A stretch of 15,896 nt of DNA, from NCBI GenBank assembly GCA_902774195.1, contig CACYHM010000006.1, forward strand, positions 1 through 15,896, in the 5' to 3' direction. Under the pieces are notes generated by a model that saw only the letters and a program-made list of their open reading frames with translations, was not told the DNA's origin and did not search any database. Of the stretch, positions 7,667-14,661 are shown in pieces (the first letter of the stretch is position 1; the number at the start of each line of letters is the position of its first letter). The DNA comes from an uncultured Eubacteriales bacterium. GTDB lineage: Bacteria > Bacillota_A > Clostridia > Peptostreptococcales > Anaerovoracaceae. Made by a program: the position numbers and the translations under genes.

Positions 7667-8845
7667 CTACTGAGCGCTCTGCTTCTTTACGAATTCCCAA
7701 GCGCCTGTCTCTGTGTTGCACTTCTTTACGAACGCCTCTGTCTTGTTTGCGTCGCCTGTCTCGTTGAAGGTAACGTCTCCGCAGACAAGATCCTTCACCT
7801 CGAGCGAAGGCAGAGCAGCGAGGATATCGGCAGGTGCTGTCGATCCTGCAGCCTTGATGGCCTCGAGAGCGACGAAGTATGCGTCATATCCCATCGCCGT
7901 TACAGCAGCGAGATCTGTGTTGCCGCCGTTGTTTGTCTTGGCCTCGGAGTTCTCTTCCATCCATGCCTTGATGCCCTCGTCGAACTCAGGGTTGCCGCCC
8001 TCCTGATAGAAGGTGGTGACTGTGATGTCGACGTTCTTGCCCTTGGCAGCTTCCGTGATCACGTTGGAATCCCATGTGTCTCCTGCGAGGATAGGCATTC
8101 CGAGCGACTGAGCCTCGGCCTGGTCGATGATCAGAGCCGCAGCCTCTGTGGATACAGGAGCGAAGAATACATCGCAGCCGCCCTTCTTGGCGTTGGCTAC
8201 ATAGGATGTGAAGTCTGAGTTCTTGTCAGGGAACTGCTCTTCGACTACCTCGCCGCCCAGCTTCTTGAATGCTTCGGTGAAGTAGTTTACAAGACCTACG
8301 GAGTAGTCATCGCCGAGCTTGGAGAGGCAGTAAGCCTTCTTGCAGCCGCTCTCCCATGCGTAGTTGGCGAGTACCGTGCCCTGGAAAGGATCCAGGAAGC
8401 AGATCCTGAAGTACTCATCGCAGTCAGCTGTCACCTGAGGGTTGGTGCATGTAACTCCGATAGCAGGCATGCCCGCGTCGGAGAATACGTCAGCAGCGGC
8501 GATCGATACGCCCGAACCATAGGATCCGAGTACGATCGAAACGTTCTGGGATACGAGGTTCTGTGCGGCAGTCACGGCCTTGGAGTTGTCCGACTCGTTA
8601 TCTACGATCGTGAGCTCTACCTTGTACTCCTTGTCGCCGACCTTGACTGTCGGCTGCTGCTGGTTGGCGTACTGGATGCCGAGAGTCTCCTGCTTTCCGC
8701 CGGCGCCGTTGTCGCCCGATGCAGGCTCGAATACACCGATCCTGATGGTGTCGCTGTCAGCGCTGCCGCCGCCGGAGCCGCCGCATCCCGCAAGAGCGAA
8801 CATGCACATCAGGAAAGTGAGTGTCAGTGCAATAAATTTCTTCAT
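7667..8845 (-). CDS. livJ: Branched-chain amino-acid ABC transporter substrate-binding lipoprotein LivJ/LivK
   Basis: 392 residues. The ATG at 8845 is chosen over an in-frame ATG at 8878 because a GGAGG lies just upstream and the protein then opens with a compact lipoprotein signal: MKK, a hydrophobic core, and lipobox LAGC with the lipidated Cys at 21. A Gly/Ser linker leads into a periplasmic-binding-protein type I fold (Peripla_BP_6). It has IRIGVFEPASGDNG near the start, DNESDNSKAVTAAQNLV, and VLGSYGSGVSIAAADVFSDAGMPAIG for the ligand cleft. The ligand is probably Leu/Ile/Val, but this family also binds other amino acids, amides and urea, so specificity is uncertain. First gene of the operon. 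The 8846-8951 leader holds an AT-rich -10-like TATATTAT (minus strand, about 8920-8927) but no convincing -35, T-box or CodY site. Confidence 0.93.
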   Translation of the reverse strand: MKKFIALTLTFLMCMFALAGCGGSGGGSADSDTIRIGVFEPASGDNGAGGKQETLGIQYANQQQPTVKVGDKEYKVELTIVDNESDNSKAVTAAQNLVSQNVSIVLGSYGSGVSIAAADVFSDAGMPAIGVTCTNPQVTADCDEYFRICFLDPFQGTVLANYAWESGCKKAYCLSKLGDDYSVGLVNYFTEAFKKLGGEVVEEQFPDKNSDFTSYVANAKKGGCDVFFAPVSTEAAALIIDQAEAQSLGMPILAGDTWDSNVITEAAKGKNVDITVTTFYQEGGNPEFDEGIKAWMEENSEAKTNNGGNTDLAAVTAMGYDAYFVALEAIKAAGSTAPADILAALPSLEVKDLVCGDVTFNETGDANKTEAFVKKCNTETGAWEFVKKQSAQ

Positions 8846-8951
8846 ATTGATTCCTCCATATTGCTGATTCATCGACAATACTTGATCGTCTTATCCTGTC
8901 CATAAAAAAAGGACGGGGGATAATATAGTAGAATTGTAAAAAATCATACAT

Positions 8952-8978
8952 AAAAAAACAAGGCTTCGGGAGCCTTGT
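8952..8978 (-). terminator. Intrinsic terminator after the cytidylate-kinase-like gene
   Basis: On the minus strand ACAAGGCT (8978-8971) pairs perfectly with AGCCTTGT (8965-8958) around CCCGA, followed by a run of six T's. It lies about 55 bp past the kinase-like stop and upstream of livJ, so it separates the two operons. Confidence 0.85.
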
Positions 8979-9034
8979 GTCCATAAAAACCGGCGAAAGT
9001 CCGCGACGCACGGACAATCGCCATGACCCTGTCT

Positions 9035-9679
9035 CTACATGTCGGACAGTATGTCTTTGCCCAGACCTCCTTTGATATATGCCTCGATTATGTCGACAGC
9101 TCCGTTGATGCCCGACCGGGCCGTGTTGATCAGCACGTCGAAGGTCTCGTGGCCGCCCCACTTGTTGTCGGTGTAGAACTCATAATACCTGCGGCGCTGC
9201 TTGTCGACAGCCTTCACCTTCTTTTCCATGGCTGCCTCGCTCAGCACTTCCTTGCCGGGATTCATCCTGTCGAGGGCGATCTTTCTTCTCACCCTGTCCT
9301 CGAGAGGGGCAAAGAGGAAGATGCTTACATGTCTTTCATCGCTGAGTATGTAGTCTGCAGCGCGGCCGACTATGACGCAGTTTCCTTCTTCGGCGATCTC
9401 GCGAATGATATTGAACTCTTCTTCCTGCACCTTCGCGAAAGGGGAGGCCTGGAATGTGTCGACTGCCGCGAAAATGCTGGATATCGAATACTCAGGAGCC
9501 TTTTCTTCGTTATCCTTGATGTATTCTTCGCGGTAGCCGGTCTTCTCTGCAGCCTTTGCTATGATCTCTTCGTCATAAAGCTTCAGCCCGAGCCTGTCTG
9601 CCAGCCTGCGCGCCACCTCGTGGCCGCCGCTTCCGTATTCGCGGTCGATGGTTACTATAAGTTTCAGATTGTCTTTCAT
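9035..9679 (-). CDS. Cytidylate-kinase-like family protein
   Basis: 214 residues. The P-loop is of the REYGSGGHEVA form (13-23), typical of the Cytidylate_kin_like family, not of classical Cmk. A GNCVIVGRAADYIL block follows near the middle and then the Arg-rich lid segment LEDRVRRKIALDRM. Members are widespread in gut Clostridia. They are predicted nucleoside-monophosphate kinases, but the substrate is generally untested, so I do not give it the cmk symbol. It follows the AlaX-like gene by 48 bp on the same strand, with AAAGGA before the ATG. It ends at a clear intrinsic terminator, so it is the last gene of that transcript. It is probably cytoplasmic. Confidence 0.85.
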   Translation of the reverse strand: MKDNLKLIVTIDREYGSGGHEVARRLADRLGLKLYDEEIIAKAAEKTGYREEYIKDNEEKAPEYSISSIFAAVDTFQASPFAKVQEEEFNIIREIAEEGNCVIVGRAADYILSDERHVSIFLFAPLEDRVRRKIALDRMNPGKEVLSEAAMEKKVKAVDKQRRRYYEFYTDNKWGGHETFDVLINTARSGINGAVDIIEAYIKGGLGKDILSDM

Positions 9680-9727
9680 AGGTCAGTGGTCCTTTCACTT
9701 GATATCTGATTATCTCACAAATCCTTC

Positions 9728-10960
9728 TCAGCGCAAAGCCTCAAGCGCATCTGCAAAGGCTTTCATGTCCTTCAGAGAAGAGAATACTGCTCTTGCGTTG
9801 TCGTCCCTTCCGCCGCCTTTGCCTCCGAACTTCTGAGCGTGCTCCTTTACGAGCGCGCCGCATTTCGCTTCGCCCGAAGAGAACAGGAGGCAGGTGAAGC
9901 TTTCGGGATGCATCATCAGGAGCAGGAGCCCGTCTGTCTCGTTTATGACAGAAAATCCCAGCTTCAGAAGATCGTCGACGGATAAAAGCTCTGTCGTATA
10001 GCAGGCTGTTTTCGCCGCCTTCCCCGGCTTGTTGATGCCCGATAGAATGCGCTCTTTTTCGATCTCCTTTGCATAGGCCGACAGTGCTGCGAGCCTCGCC
10101 TTCAGAGAAGAGATGTTCTCTGCCTCAAGATCGAGCCTCGATGCCAGATCGGCAGGGGCGCACGAATACCTCTTCGCTGTATCCGACAGCATGCGCGAAT
10201 CGGCGGTGAGCTTCTCCCATGCCGCTATGCCGCAGTCGAAAAAGATGCGGTTCATGCCCTTGTTCGGCTCGCACTTGTAGACCGCAAGAAGTCCGACCTC
10301 GGATGAGCGGGAGGGATGAGTGCCGCAGCACGCGATGCAGTCGTACGGATCATCAGGATCGCCTACGGTGACGACGGATACCTCGCCGTCGTGAGGGACC
10401 TTTTTCCTGACCGGAAGGGCCAGCGATGATTCATAGTCGGCGAAGCGGGTGACGGTGACCGGCAGATCAGCCCATATGGCATCGTTCACCGTGCGTTCGG
10501 CGAGGTCGAGTTCCTCTCCGGTGAGCATGCGTCCTTCAAGGTCGATGTCGATGGTTATGTATTCATCGCCCATGTGAAAGCCTTTGTTGACTCCGCCGAA
10601 GAGGGAGTCCATCGTGCCGCTCAGCATGTGTTCGCCAAGGTGGCGCTGCATGTTCCTGAAGCGCCTGTCCCAGTCGATGGTGAGCAGTACTTTGTCGCCG
10701 GCACTGAATGTGCCTGCAGGCGCATCTGTCATGTGCCACACATCGCTTTCGAGATCCTCGTCGTAAGTGCTTACGATCCCGAAGACTCCTTTTTCTGTCG
10801 CGGCGGTCCCGGTATCCGACGGCTGTCCGCCTCCCTCCGGATAGAAGCAGGAGGCGTCGCAGGTGAAGATATCCGTCCCGTTTTTTTGTATTACCTCAGT
10901 TATGACAGCCTCGTTGGAACTGCAGTAGACATCTTTCTGATAGATCCTTTCAGTTGACAT
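9728..10960 (-). CDS. AlaX-like alanyl-tRNA editing protein with DHHA1 domain
   Basis: 410 residues from the ATG at 10960, which has AAGGAAGG five bases upstream. An in-frame ATG at 11062 would add a leader from the AT-rich gap and is rejected. The protein matches the editing half of alanyl-tRNA synthetase without the aminoacylation core. It has FYPEGGGQPSD at 39-49, the zinc site H107-x3-H111 (HLGEH) and C211-x3-H215 (CCGTH), then a linker and a C-terminal DHHA1-type domain with GGKGGGRDD at 379-387. This is the AlaX-L layout, which in known members hydrolyses Ser- or Gly-tRNA(Ala) in trans. All expected metal ligands are present, so it should be active. First gene of a likely two-gene transcript. 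No clean promoter was found in the upstream gap. Confidence 0.9.
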   Translation of the reverse strand: MSTERIYQKDVYCSSNEAVITEVIQKNGTDIFTCDASCFYPEGGGQPSDTGTAATEKGVFGIVSTYDEDLESDVWHMTDAPAGTFSAGDKVLLTIDWDRRFRNMQRHLGEHMLSGTMDSLFGGVNKGFHMGDEYITIDIDLEGRMLTGEELDLAERTVNDAIWADLPVTVTRFADYESSLALPVRKKVPHDGEVSVVTVGDPDDPYDCIACCGTHPSRSSEVGLLAVYKCEPNKGMNRIFFDCGIAAWEKLTADSRMLSDTAKRYSCAPADLASRLDLEAENISSLKARLAALSAYAKEIEKERILSGINKPGKAAKTACYTTELLSVDDLLKLGFSVINETDGLLLLMMHPESFTCLLFSSGEAKCGALVKEHAQKFGGKGGGRDDNARAVFSSLKDMKAFADALEALR

Positions 10961-10993
10961 TTGCCTTCCTTTCGATTGTTTCACACGTTTCAC

Positions 10994-11232
10994 AAAATCG
11001 AACAAAACGCGGCAGTTGATAAAATCAAAAAATTGTGGATAAATCTTGTTGACACAAGTCAAAAAACGTTACAAACGTTGAAATATCAACGAAACAGCAT
11101 TTCGAGTTTTCCACATGCATAAGTGGATAAAATTGTATACGATTTCAAAAAACCTTGTGGAAAAGTCGCGGACCATTCATTTTTCAGTCTTTCTGTTTTG
11201 TTGAAAATTGATCGTCAAAAAATCGAACAAAA
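10994..11232. repeat. 14-bp direct repeat flanking the DnaA-box cluster
   Basis: AAAATCGAACAAAA occurs exactly at 10994-11007 and again at 11219-11232, same orientation, 225 bp apart, one copy on each side of the DnaA-box-like cluster. The repeat is low in complexity but has a non-trivial TCGAAC core. Between 11233 and 11311 I see only T-rich tracts on the plus strand and no terminator hairpin for the gene ending at 11312. Confidence 0.55.
11034..11164. promoter_or_regulatory. Cluster of DnaA-box-like 9-mers in an AT-rich gap
   Basis: The 351-bp gap 10961-11311 has no gene and is visibly AT-rich. It contains a perfect DnaA box, TGTGGATAA at 11034-11042 (minus-strand TTATCCACA). There are three single-mismatch copies: TTTTCCACA at 11107-11115, AGTGGATAA at 11122-11130 and TGTGGAAAA at 11156-11164. 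The second and third face each other around an ATGCAT palindrome. Inverted repeats CTTGT/ACAAG (11045-11058), TTGAC/GTCAA (11049-11062) and CGTTGA/TCAACG (11076-11091) lie between boxes 1 and 2. GTTTCACA occurs twice in tandem at 10978 and 10987. This may be a DnaA-titration or DnaA-regulated site, or part of an origin; no dnaA, dnaN or rpmH gene is in the window. Confidence 0.5.
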
Positions 11233-11311
11233 TCCATCAGGCCCGTTCCGCCATGTTTTTATTTTTGTTTTTTTGCTGTTTGCGACCCTGGCCGGAGGGG
11301 GCAGTGTGAAC

Positions 11312-12604
11312 TTACTCATCGCCCGGTTCGACCAGTTCATCGAAAAGCACTCCCGGAGCCTGGCACAGTGTCCTGAACACCGATGAGTCGAGCCTGAACC
11401 TGCCCTTTGTTTCGATGAACGGCGCGTACAGAGAGAATATGGTCGCATCGTCGAGCATCGAGATGTTTCTCAGATCATGGCTCATCAGGATGAGCTCTCC
11501 TGCTATCGAGAGCAGGGCATATCCGTACACGTCATCGTCGAGGCGGTAATGAGCGCTGTCGACGAAGGAGTTGCTGCCCTTGTATGCTGTATAGAGCCAG
11601 CCGTTAGGGACAGACGACGGCACTGAGTGTGAGAACGGTCCGATGTATCTCGAATCGAAGCCGTTGAGCATCGAGTCGGCGCACTGGAATACCGTCAGAT
11701 ACTCCGTCCTGTTTATCTGCATCGCGGCTTCGTAGTCAGACATCCTGATGACGGAGCCGATCCTGATCCCGGTAACGAGAGGGTTCGTGGACCTGCGGCT
11801 TCCCGACAGCCAGATGACGAAACTCGAGTAGTAATAGCCGTCTCTTGCGAGAGTGGTGATGCGGCAGCGGAACGGGTAAGAGATGCCGTCATCCGACGGG
11901 TCTTTTCTCTTGTCGCTCTTGGATATATCGCACCTTATGAGAGTCTGTATGCCTGCGTCGGCAAGCTCTATGTCCGGCAGCGCATCTCTGTCGATCGATG
12001 TGAGGATGGCCGCTGCGTCGTAGTCGTGGTCTATTATGCGCATCAGGAAATAATTGATGGTCTCGTAGGCGCTCAGCTTCACAGGCGACAGTGTCTCGAT
12101 CGCGTCCTGAAGGCTGCAGTCGGCCGAAGTGATGCCGCTGCAGTTCAGAGCGTCGGTCATGAAGGCCAGCCTCATCCTGGCATAAGCCCTGAAATCCCTG
12201 TTCTCTGCATCGTCGTACTCGCGGTCAACATCCTCCTGCGCAAGAGGGAGGGCCGATTCTATAGCCCTGAGCATGCATGGAGCATCGATGCCGATGACTT
12301 CGCCTCCCATCACGGCTGTGAAATTGTCCCATAGATCGTTCATCTCCTGCTTGTTTTCGGCGTAGGTGTCGTCGCCCGGGACGCATTCGAACTCGCGGTA
12401 CTCATCTATTCCGTACTCGGAATAGTCGAGATGGATTATCTGGTAAAGAGCAGCGCGCCGGTCTGAGCGGCTGCGCCAGCTTACCCTGAGGGCGACGACA
12501 CCCATCAGACGCGTCGCGACGGCGCGGCACGAGACGAAGTCGTAGTCCTCGAAGTGGTTGTACCTTATCGATTTTTTACCATATATGATCCTGAATTCTG
12601 CCAT
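11312..12604 (-). CDS. Hypothetical protein, unrecognised family
   Basis: 430 residues, acidic overall, with no signal peptide or membrane helix evident, so probably cytoplasmic. I do not recognise a family. The N-terminal part reads MAEFRIIYGKKSIRY followed by a segment rich in Arg (SWRSRSDRR at about 42-50). The middle has a helical stretch near 140-210 and a region around 258-290 that alternates strand-like segments (YYYSSFVIWLSG). The C-terminal part has aromatic and Asp-rich patches and ends GDE. Codon use looks like that of its neighbours, and the frame is open throughout with a TAA stop, so it is very likely a real gene. The ATG at 12604 has only a weak ribosome site (GGTAG). It is transcribed divergently from metK, sharing a 270-bp control region, and is the only gene in its transcript that I can see. 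Confidence 0.75.
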   Translation of the reverse strand: MAEFRIIYGKKSIRYNHFEDYDFVSCRAVATRLMGVVALRVSWRSRSDRRAALYQIIHLDYSEYGIDEYREFECVPGDDTYAENKQEMNDLWDNFTAVMGGEVIGIDAPCMLRAIESALPLAQEDVDREYDDAENRDFRAYARMRLAFMTDALNCSGITSADCSLQDAIETLSPVKLSAYETINYFLMRIIDHDYDAAAILTSIDRDALPDIELADAGIQTLIRCDISKSDKRKDPSDDGISYPFRCRITTLARDGYYYSSFVIWLSGSRRSTNPLVTGIRIGSVIRMSDYEAAMQINRTEYLTVFQCADSMLNGFDSRYIGPFSHSVPSSVPNGWLYTAYKGSNSFVDSAHYRLDDDVYGYALLSIAGELILMSHDLRNISMLDDATIFSLYAPFIETKGRFRLDSSVFRTLCQAPGVLFDELVEPGDE

Positions 12605-12657
12605 ATCTGGATTCTACCATATCTTGTGGTGCAGATGCTTGACTTTATGAGATATGG
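12601..12657. repeat. Three copies of the 8-mer CCATATCT in the metK/hypothetical divergent region
   Basis: CCATATCT is at 12601-12608 and 12617-12624 in direct orientation, 16 bp apart, and as AGATATGG at 12650-12657. The first overlaps the start codon of the hypothetical gene. The last sits in the spacer between the -35 and -10 of the metK promoter. The placement suits an operator for a repressor acting on both genes, but this is inferred from position alone. Confidence 0.4.
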
Positions 12658-12666
12658 GATTATAAT
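12639..12666 (+). promoter_or_regulatory. sigma-A promoter of metK
   Basis: TTGACT (12639-12644), 16-bp spacer, TATAAT (12661-12666). Initiation about seven bases on would fall at about 12673, exactly where the riboswitch P1 stem begins. Confidence 0.8.
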
Positions 12667-12672
12667 GATGTC

Positions 12673-12784
12673 ATCCTTATTCAGAGCGAGGGAGGGAATG
12701 GGCCCTGCGATCTCGCGGCAACCTCACAAGCAGTGAAGGTGCCAATTCCCACGGAGGTATGCCGTGCCTCCGGCAGATGAGGAT
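12673..12784 (+). promoter_or_regulatory. SAM-I (S-box) riboswitch upstream of metK
   Basis: The conserved S-box core is plain: GAGGGAATGGGCCC, then CGCGGCAACC, then GGTGCCAATTCC. P1 is ATCCTTAT (12673-12680) with ATGAGGAT (12777-12784). P2 is GCGAG (12686-12690) with CTCGC (12712-12716). P3 is the short CAC/GTG stem before GGTGCC. P4 is CGGAGG (12752-12757) with CCTCCG (12767-12772). In known S-boxes, SAM binding stabilises P1 and allows the downstream terminator to form, so metK is switched off when SAM is plentiful. GAGGAT of P1 can also pair with ATCTC at 12791-12795 (one bulge), a possible antiterminator. Confidence 0.95.
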
Positions 12785-12792
12785 CTGTGTAT

Positions 12793-12824
12793 CTCTCTGC
12801 AGTATTGGGCAGGGAGTTTTTTTT
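12793..12824 (+). terminator. Riboswitch-controlled intrinsic terminator
   Basis: CTCTCTGC (12793-12800) pairs with GCAGGGAG (12809-12816), one G-U pair, loop of eight, followed by eight T's. It lies just after the SAM-I aptamer and 50 bp before metK, the standard expression platform of an OFF switch. Confidence 0.9.
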
Positions 12825-12874
12825 CGGCATGAAATACATTTTTCCAAAATATATAGATCAGGAGAGAAAAGAGA

Positions 12875-14065
12875 ATGAAAAGACTGTTTACCTCAGAATC
12901 GGTGACTGAGGGTCACCCGGACAAGCTGTGCGATCAGGTATCCGACGCGGTGCTCGATGCGATACTCGCCCAGGATCCTCATGCCCATGTGGCGTGCGAA
13001 TGCGCGACAAAGACCGGATTCCTCATGGTGTTCGGAGAAGCGTCGGGAGACTTCGATGTGGATTACGAAGCCATCGCCCGCAACGTCATATGCGACATAG
13101 GTTACGTCCATGACGGAGTGTGCTTCGACGGCAATACATGCAGGATAGTGGTCCACATGGAAGAGCAGTCGGCAGATATCGCGATGGGAGTCAACGAATC
13201 CTACGAGAAGAAGACAGGCGAGCAGGAGGACGAGTTTGCCCTCATAGGAGCAGGCGACCAGGGAATGATGTTCGGCTATGCCTGCACGGAGACGGGCGAG
13301 CTGATGCCGATGTCCGTCAAGCTGTCACACGTGCTCGCGATGCGGCTTGCGGAAGTCAGAAAGAACGGCACCCTGCCTTACCTCGGACCGGACGGAAAGA
13401 CTCAGGTGACGATCGAGTATGACGATGACAAAATCAAAAGGATAGATACTATAGTCGTCTCGACGCAGCACAGCGAAGATGTCGGGCTCGATCAGGTCAG
13501 GAAGGACATGATCGAGCATGTCATAAAGCCGGTCGTTCCGTCGGAATACATAGATGAAAAGACCAAGTACTATGTGAACCCGACAGGCAGGTTCGTCATC
13601 GGCGGACCGATGGGAGATTCGGGTCTCACTGGCCGAAAGATCATCGTTGACACCTACGGAGGCCACGCTGCGCACGGCGGCGGTGCATTCTCGGGAAAGG
13701 ATCCTACGAAGGTAGACCGCTCGGCCGCATACATGGCAAGATACATCGCCAAGAATATCGTTGCGGCGGGAATAGCCAGGGAGTGCGAAGTCCAGCTCGC
13801 ATATGCCATCGGAGTCGCCGAGCCGGTGTCCGTCGCAGTCGAGACCTTCGGGACCGGAGTCATAGACGATGAGAAGATCGTGGATCTCATCAAGGCGAAC
13901 TTCGATATGCGCCCTGCTGCCATCATAAAGACTCTCGATCTGGCAAAGCCTCAGTACAGACAGCTTGCGGCTTACGGACATATGGGAAGGACAGAGCTCG
14001 GCGTAAGATGGGAAGATACCGACAAGGCCGAAGCGCTGAGAAAGGCCGCAGGACTGCCGTCCTGA
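12875..14065 (+). CDS. metK: S-adenosylmethionine synthetase MetK
   Basis: 396 residues, the full family length. It makes S-adenosylmethionine from methionine and ATP in the cytoplasm. The signature GHPDKLCDQ is at 13-21, [12 protein letters not shown] at 125-136 (methionine/ATP site) and [16 protein letters not shown] at 268-283 (P-loop-like phosphate site). The ATG is preceded by AGGAGA at nine-base spacing. A promoter, SAM-I riboswitch and terminator lie directly upstream, so expression falls when SAM is high. The dUTPase gene starts 29 bp after its stop and may be co-transcribed. No terminator is seen in that gap. Confidence 0.98.
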   Translation: MKRLFTSESVTEGHPDKLCDQVSDAVLDAILAQDPHAHVACECATKTGFLMVFGEASGDFDVDYEAIARNVICDIGYVHDGVCFDGNTCRIVVHMEEQSADIAMGVNESYEKKTGEQEDEFALIGAGDQGMMFGYACTETGELMPMSVKLSHVLAMRLAEVRKNGTLPYLGPDGKTQVTIEYDDDKIKRIDTIVVSTQHSEDVGLDQVRKDMIEHVIKPVVPSEYIDEKTKYYVNPTGRFVIGGPMGDSGLTGRKIIVDTYGGHAAHGGGAFSGKDPTKVDRSAAYMARYIAKNIVAAGIARECEVQLAYAIGVAEPVSVAVETFGTGVIDDEKIVDLIKANFDMRPAAIIKTLDLAKPQYRQLAAYGHMGRTELGVRWEDTDKAEALRKAAGLPS

Positions 14066-14094
14066 ACGGCAAAGGCCCGTAAGCAGGAGATAAG

Positions 14095-14598
14095 ATGTCG
14101 CATTTTGAAAAAGTAAGTTTTGAACAGTGGAAGGCTGACTGCGGTGTCAGGGGCCTGCCGGACAGCGAACTCAGAGAATGGTTCGACAGCATAAAGCTGC
14201 CGCGCCAGGCTACTGCAGGCTCGGCCGGCATGGACTTTTACATGCCGTTCAACCTCGACTTCGAATCCGGTTCCAGACTCAAGATCGCTACCGGAGTGCG
14301 CTGGGTGACTGACCCAGGCGAAAGGGACAGGGTGCTCCTCATAGTACCGAGGAGCGGTCTCGGCTTCAGGTACGGCCTGAGGCTGCCAAACACCACCGGA
14401 GTCATCGACGCCGACTACTGCGATGCCGGGAACGAGGGGCACATACTCGTATGCTTTGAGAATCCATCTTCTGAAAATGTGAAGCTCGAAGCGGGAACGC
14501 CGTTCGTTCAGGGCATAATAGTAAGATATGAAGTGCCTGAGGGAGCAGGATCTGAAGAAGTCAGGACAGGAGGCTTCGGCAGCACCAGCGGGCAGTGA
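14095..14598 (+). CDS. dut: dUTP diphosphatase (trimeric dUTPase family)
   Basis: 167 residues. It hydrolyses dUTP to dUMP and pyrophosphate, keeping uracil out of DNA and feeding thymidylate synthesis. All five dUTPase motifs can be seen: AGSAGMDFYM (41-50), PRSGLGFRYG (85-94), TGVIDADYC (101-109, with the catalytic Asp and Tyr), GTPFVQGII (134-142) and the C-terminal RTGGFGSTSG (157-166). After the catalytic Tyr the usual RGEI is replaced by a longer CDAGNEGHI, a form I associate with a clostridial and phage subgroup. A 30-40 residue N-terminal extension precedes motif 1. AGGAG lies before the ATG. No phage genes surround it, so it is probably the housekeeping enzyme. Confidence 0.92.
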   Translation: MSHFEKVSFEQWKADCGVRGLPDSELREWFDSIKLPRQATAGSAGMDFYMPFNLDFESGSRLKIATGVRWVTDPGERDRVLLIVPRSGLGFRYGLRLPNTTGVIDADYCDAGNEGHILVCFENPSSENVKLEAGTPFVQGIIVRYEVPEGAGSEEVRTGGFGSTSGQ

Positions 14599-14607
14599 GA
14601 ACCAACA

Positions 14608-14646
14608 GGGCCTGACCCCGTTAAACTGACTAACGGGGTCAGGCCC
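14608..14646. repeat. Perfect 16-bp inverted repeat between dut and the flavoprotein gene
   Basis: GGGCCTGACCCCGTTA (14608-14623) and TAACGGGGTCAGGCCC (14631-14646) are exact reverse complements around a 7-base loop. CCCCGTTA is repeated once more at 14644-14651. There is no U-tract on either side, so it is not a standard intrinsic terminator. It resembles GGGTCAGGCCC-type dispersed palindromes (REP or MITE-like). It starts nine bases after the dut stop and ends 15 before the next ATG. Confidence 0.75.
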
Positions 14647-14661
14647 CGTTAGAGAAGTCTA

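Noticed and set aside
8846..8878. Start of livJ at ATG 8878
   Set aside because: It would bury the lipoprotein signal behind eleven polar residues, while ATG 8845 follows GGAGG.
8915..8950. Promoter for livJ with -10 TATATTAT
   Set aside because: The -10-like element is fair but no acceptable -35 lies at 16-18 bp, so I do not list it as a feature.
10961..11062. In-frame N-terminal extension of the AlaX-like protein to ATG 11062
   Set aside because: ATG 10960 has an ideal ribosome site and the homologous domain starts there; the extension is translated AT-rich gap.
11123..11386. 87-codon plus-strand frame starting at GTG in the DnaA-box gap, with a hydrophobic segment
   Set aside because: No ribosome site, its start is part of a DnaA-box-like 9-mer, and it overlaps the end of the gene at 11312-12604 in antisense; the hydrophobic stretch comes from T-rich tracts.
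14608..14646. Intrinsic terminator for metK-dut
   Set aside because: The stem is strong but neither side has a T-run, so it is listed as an inverted repeat.
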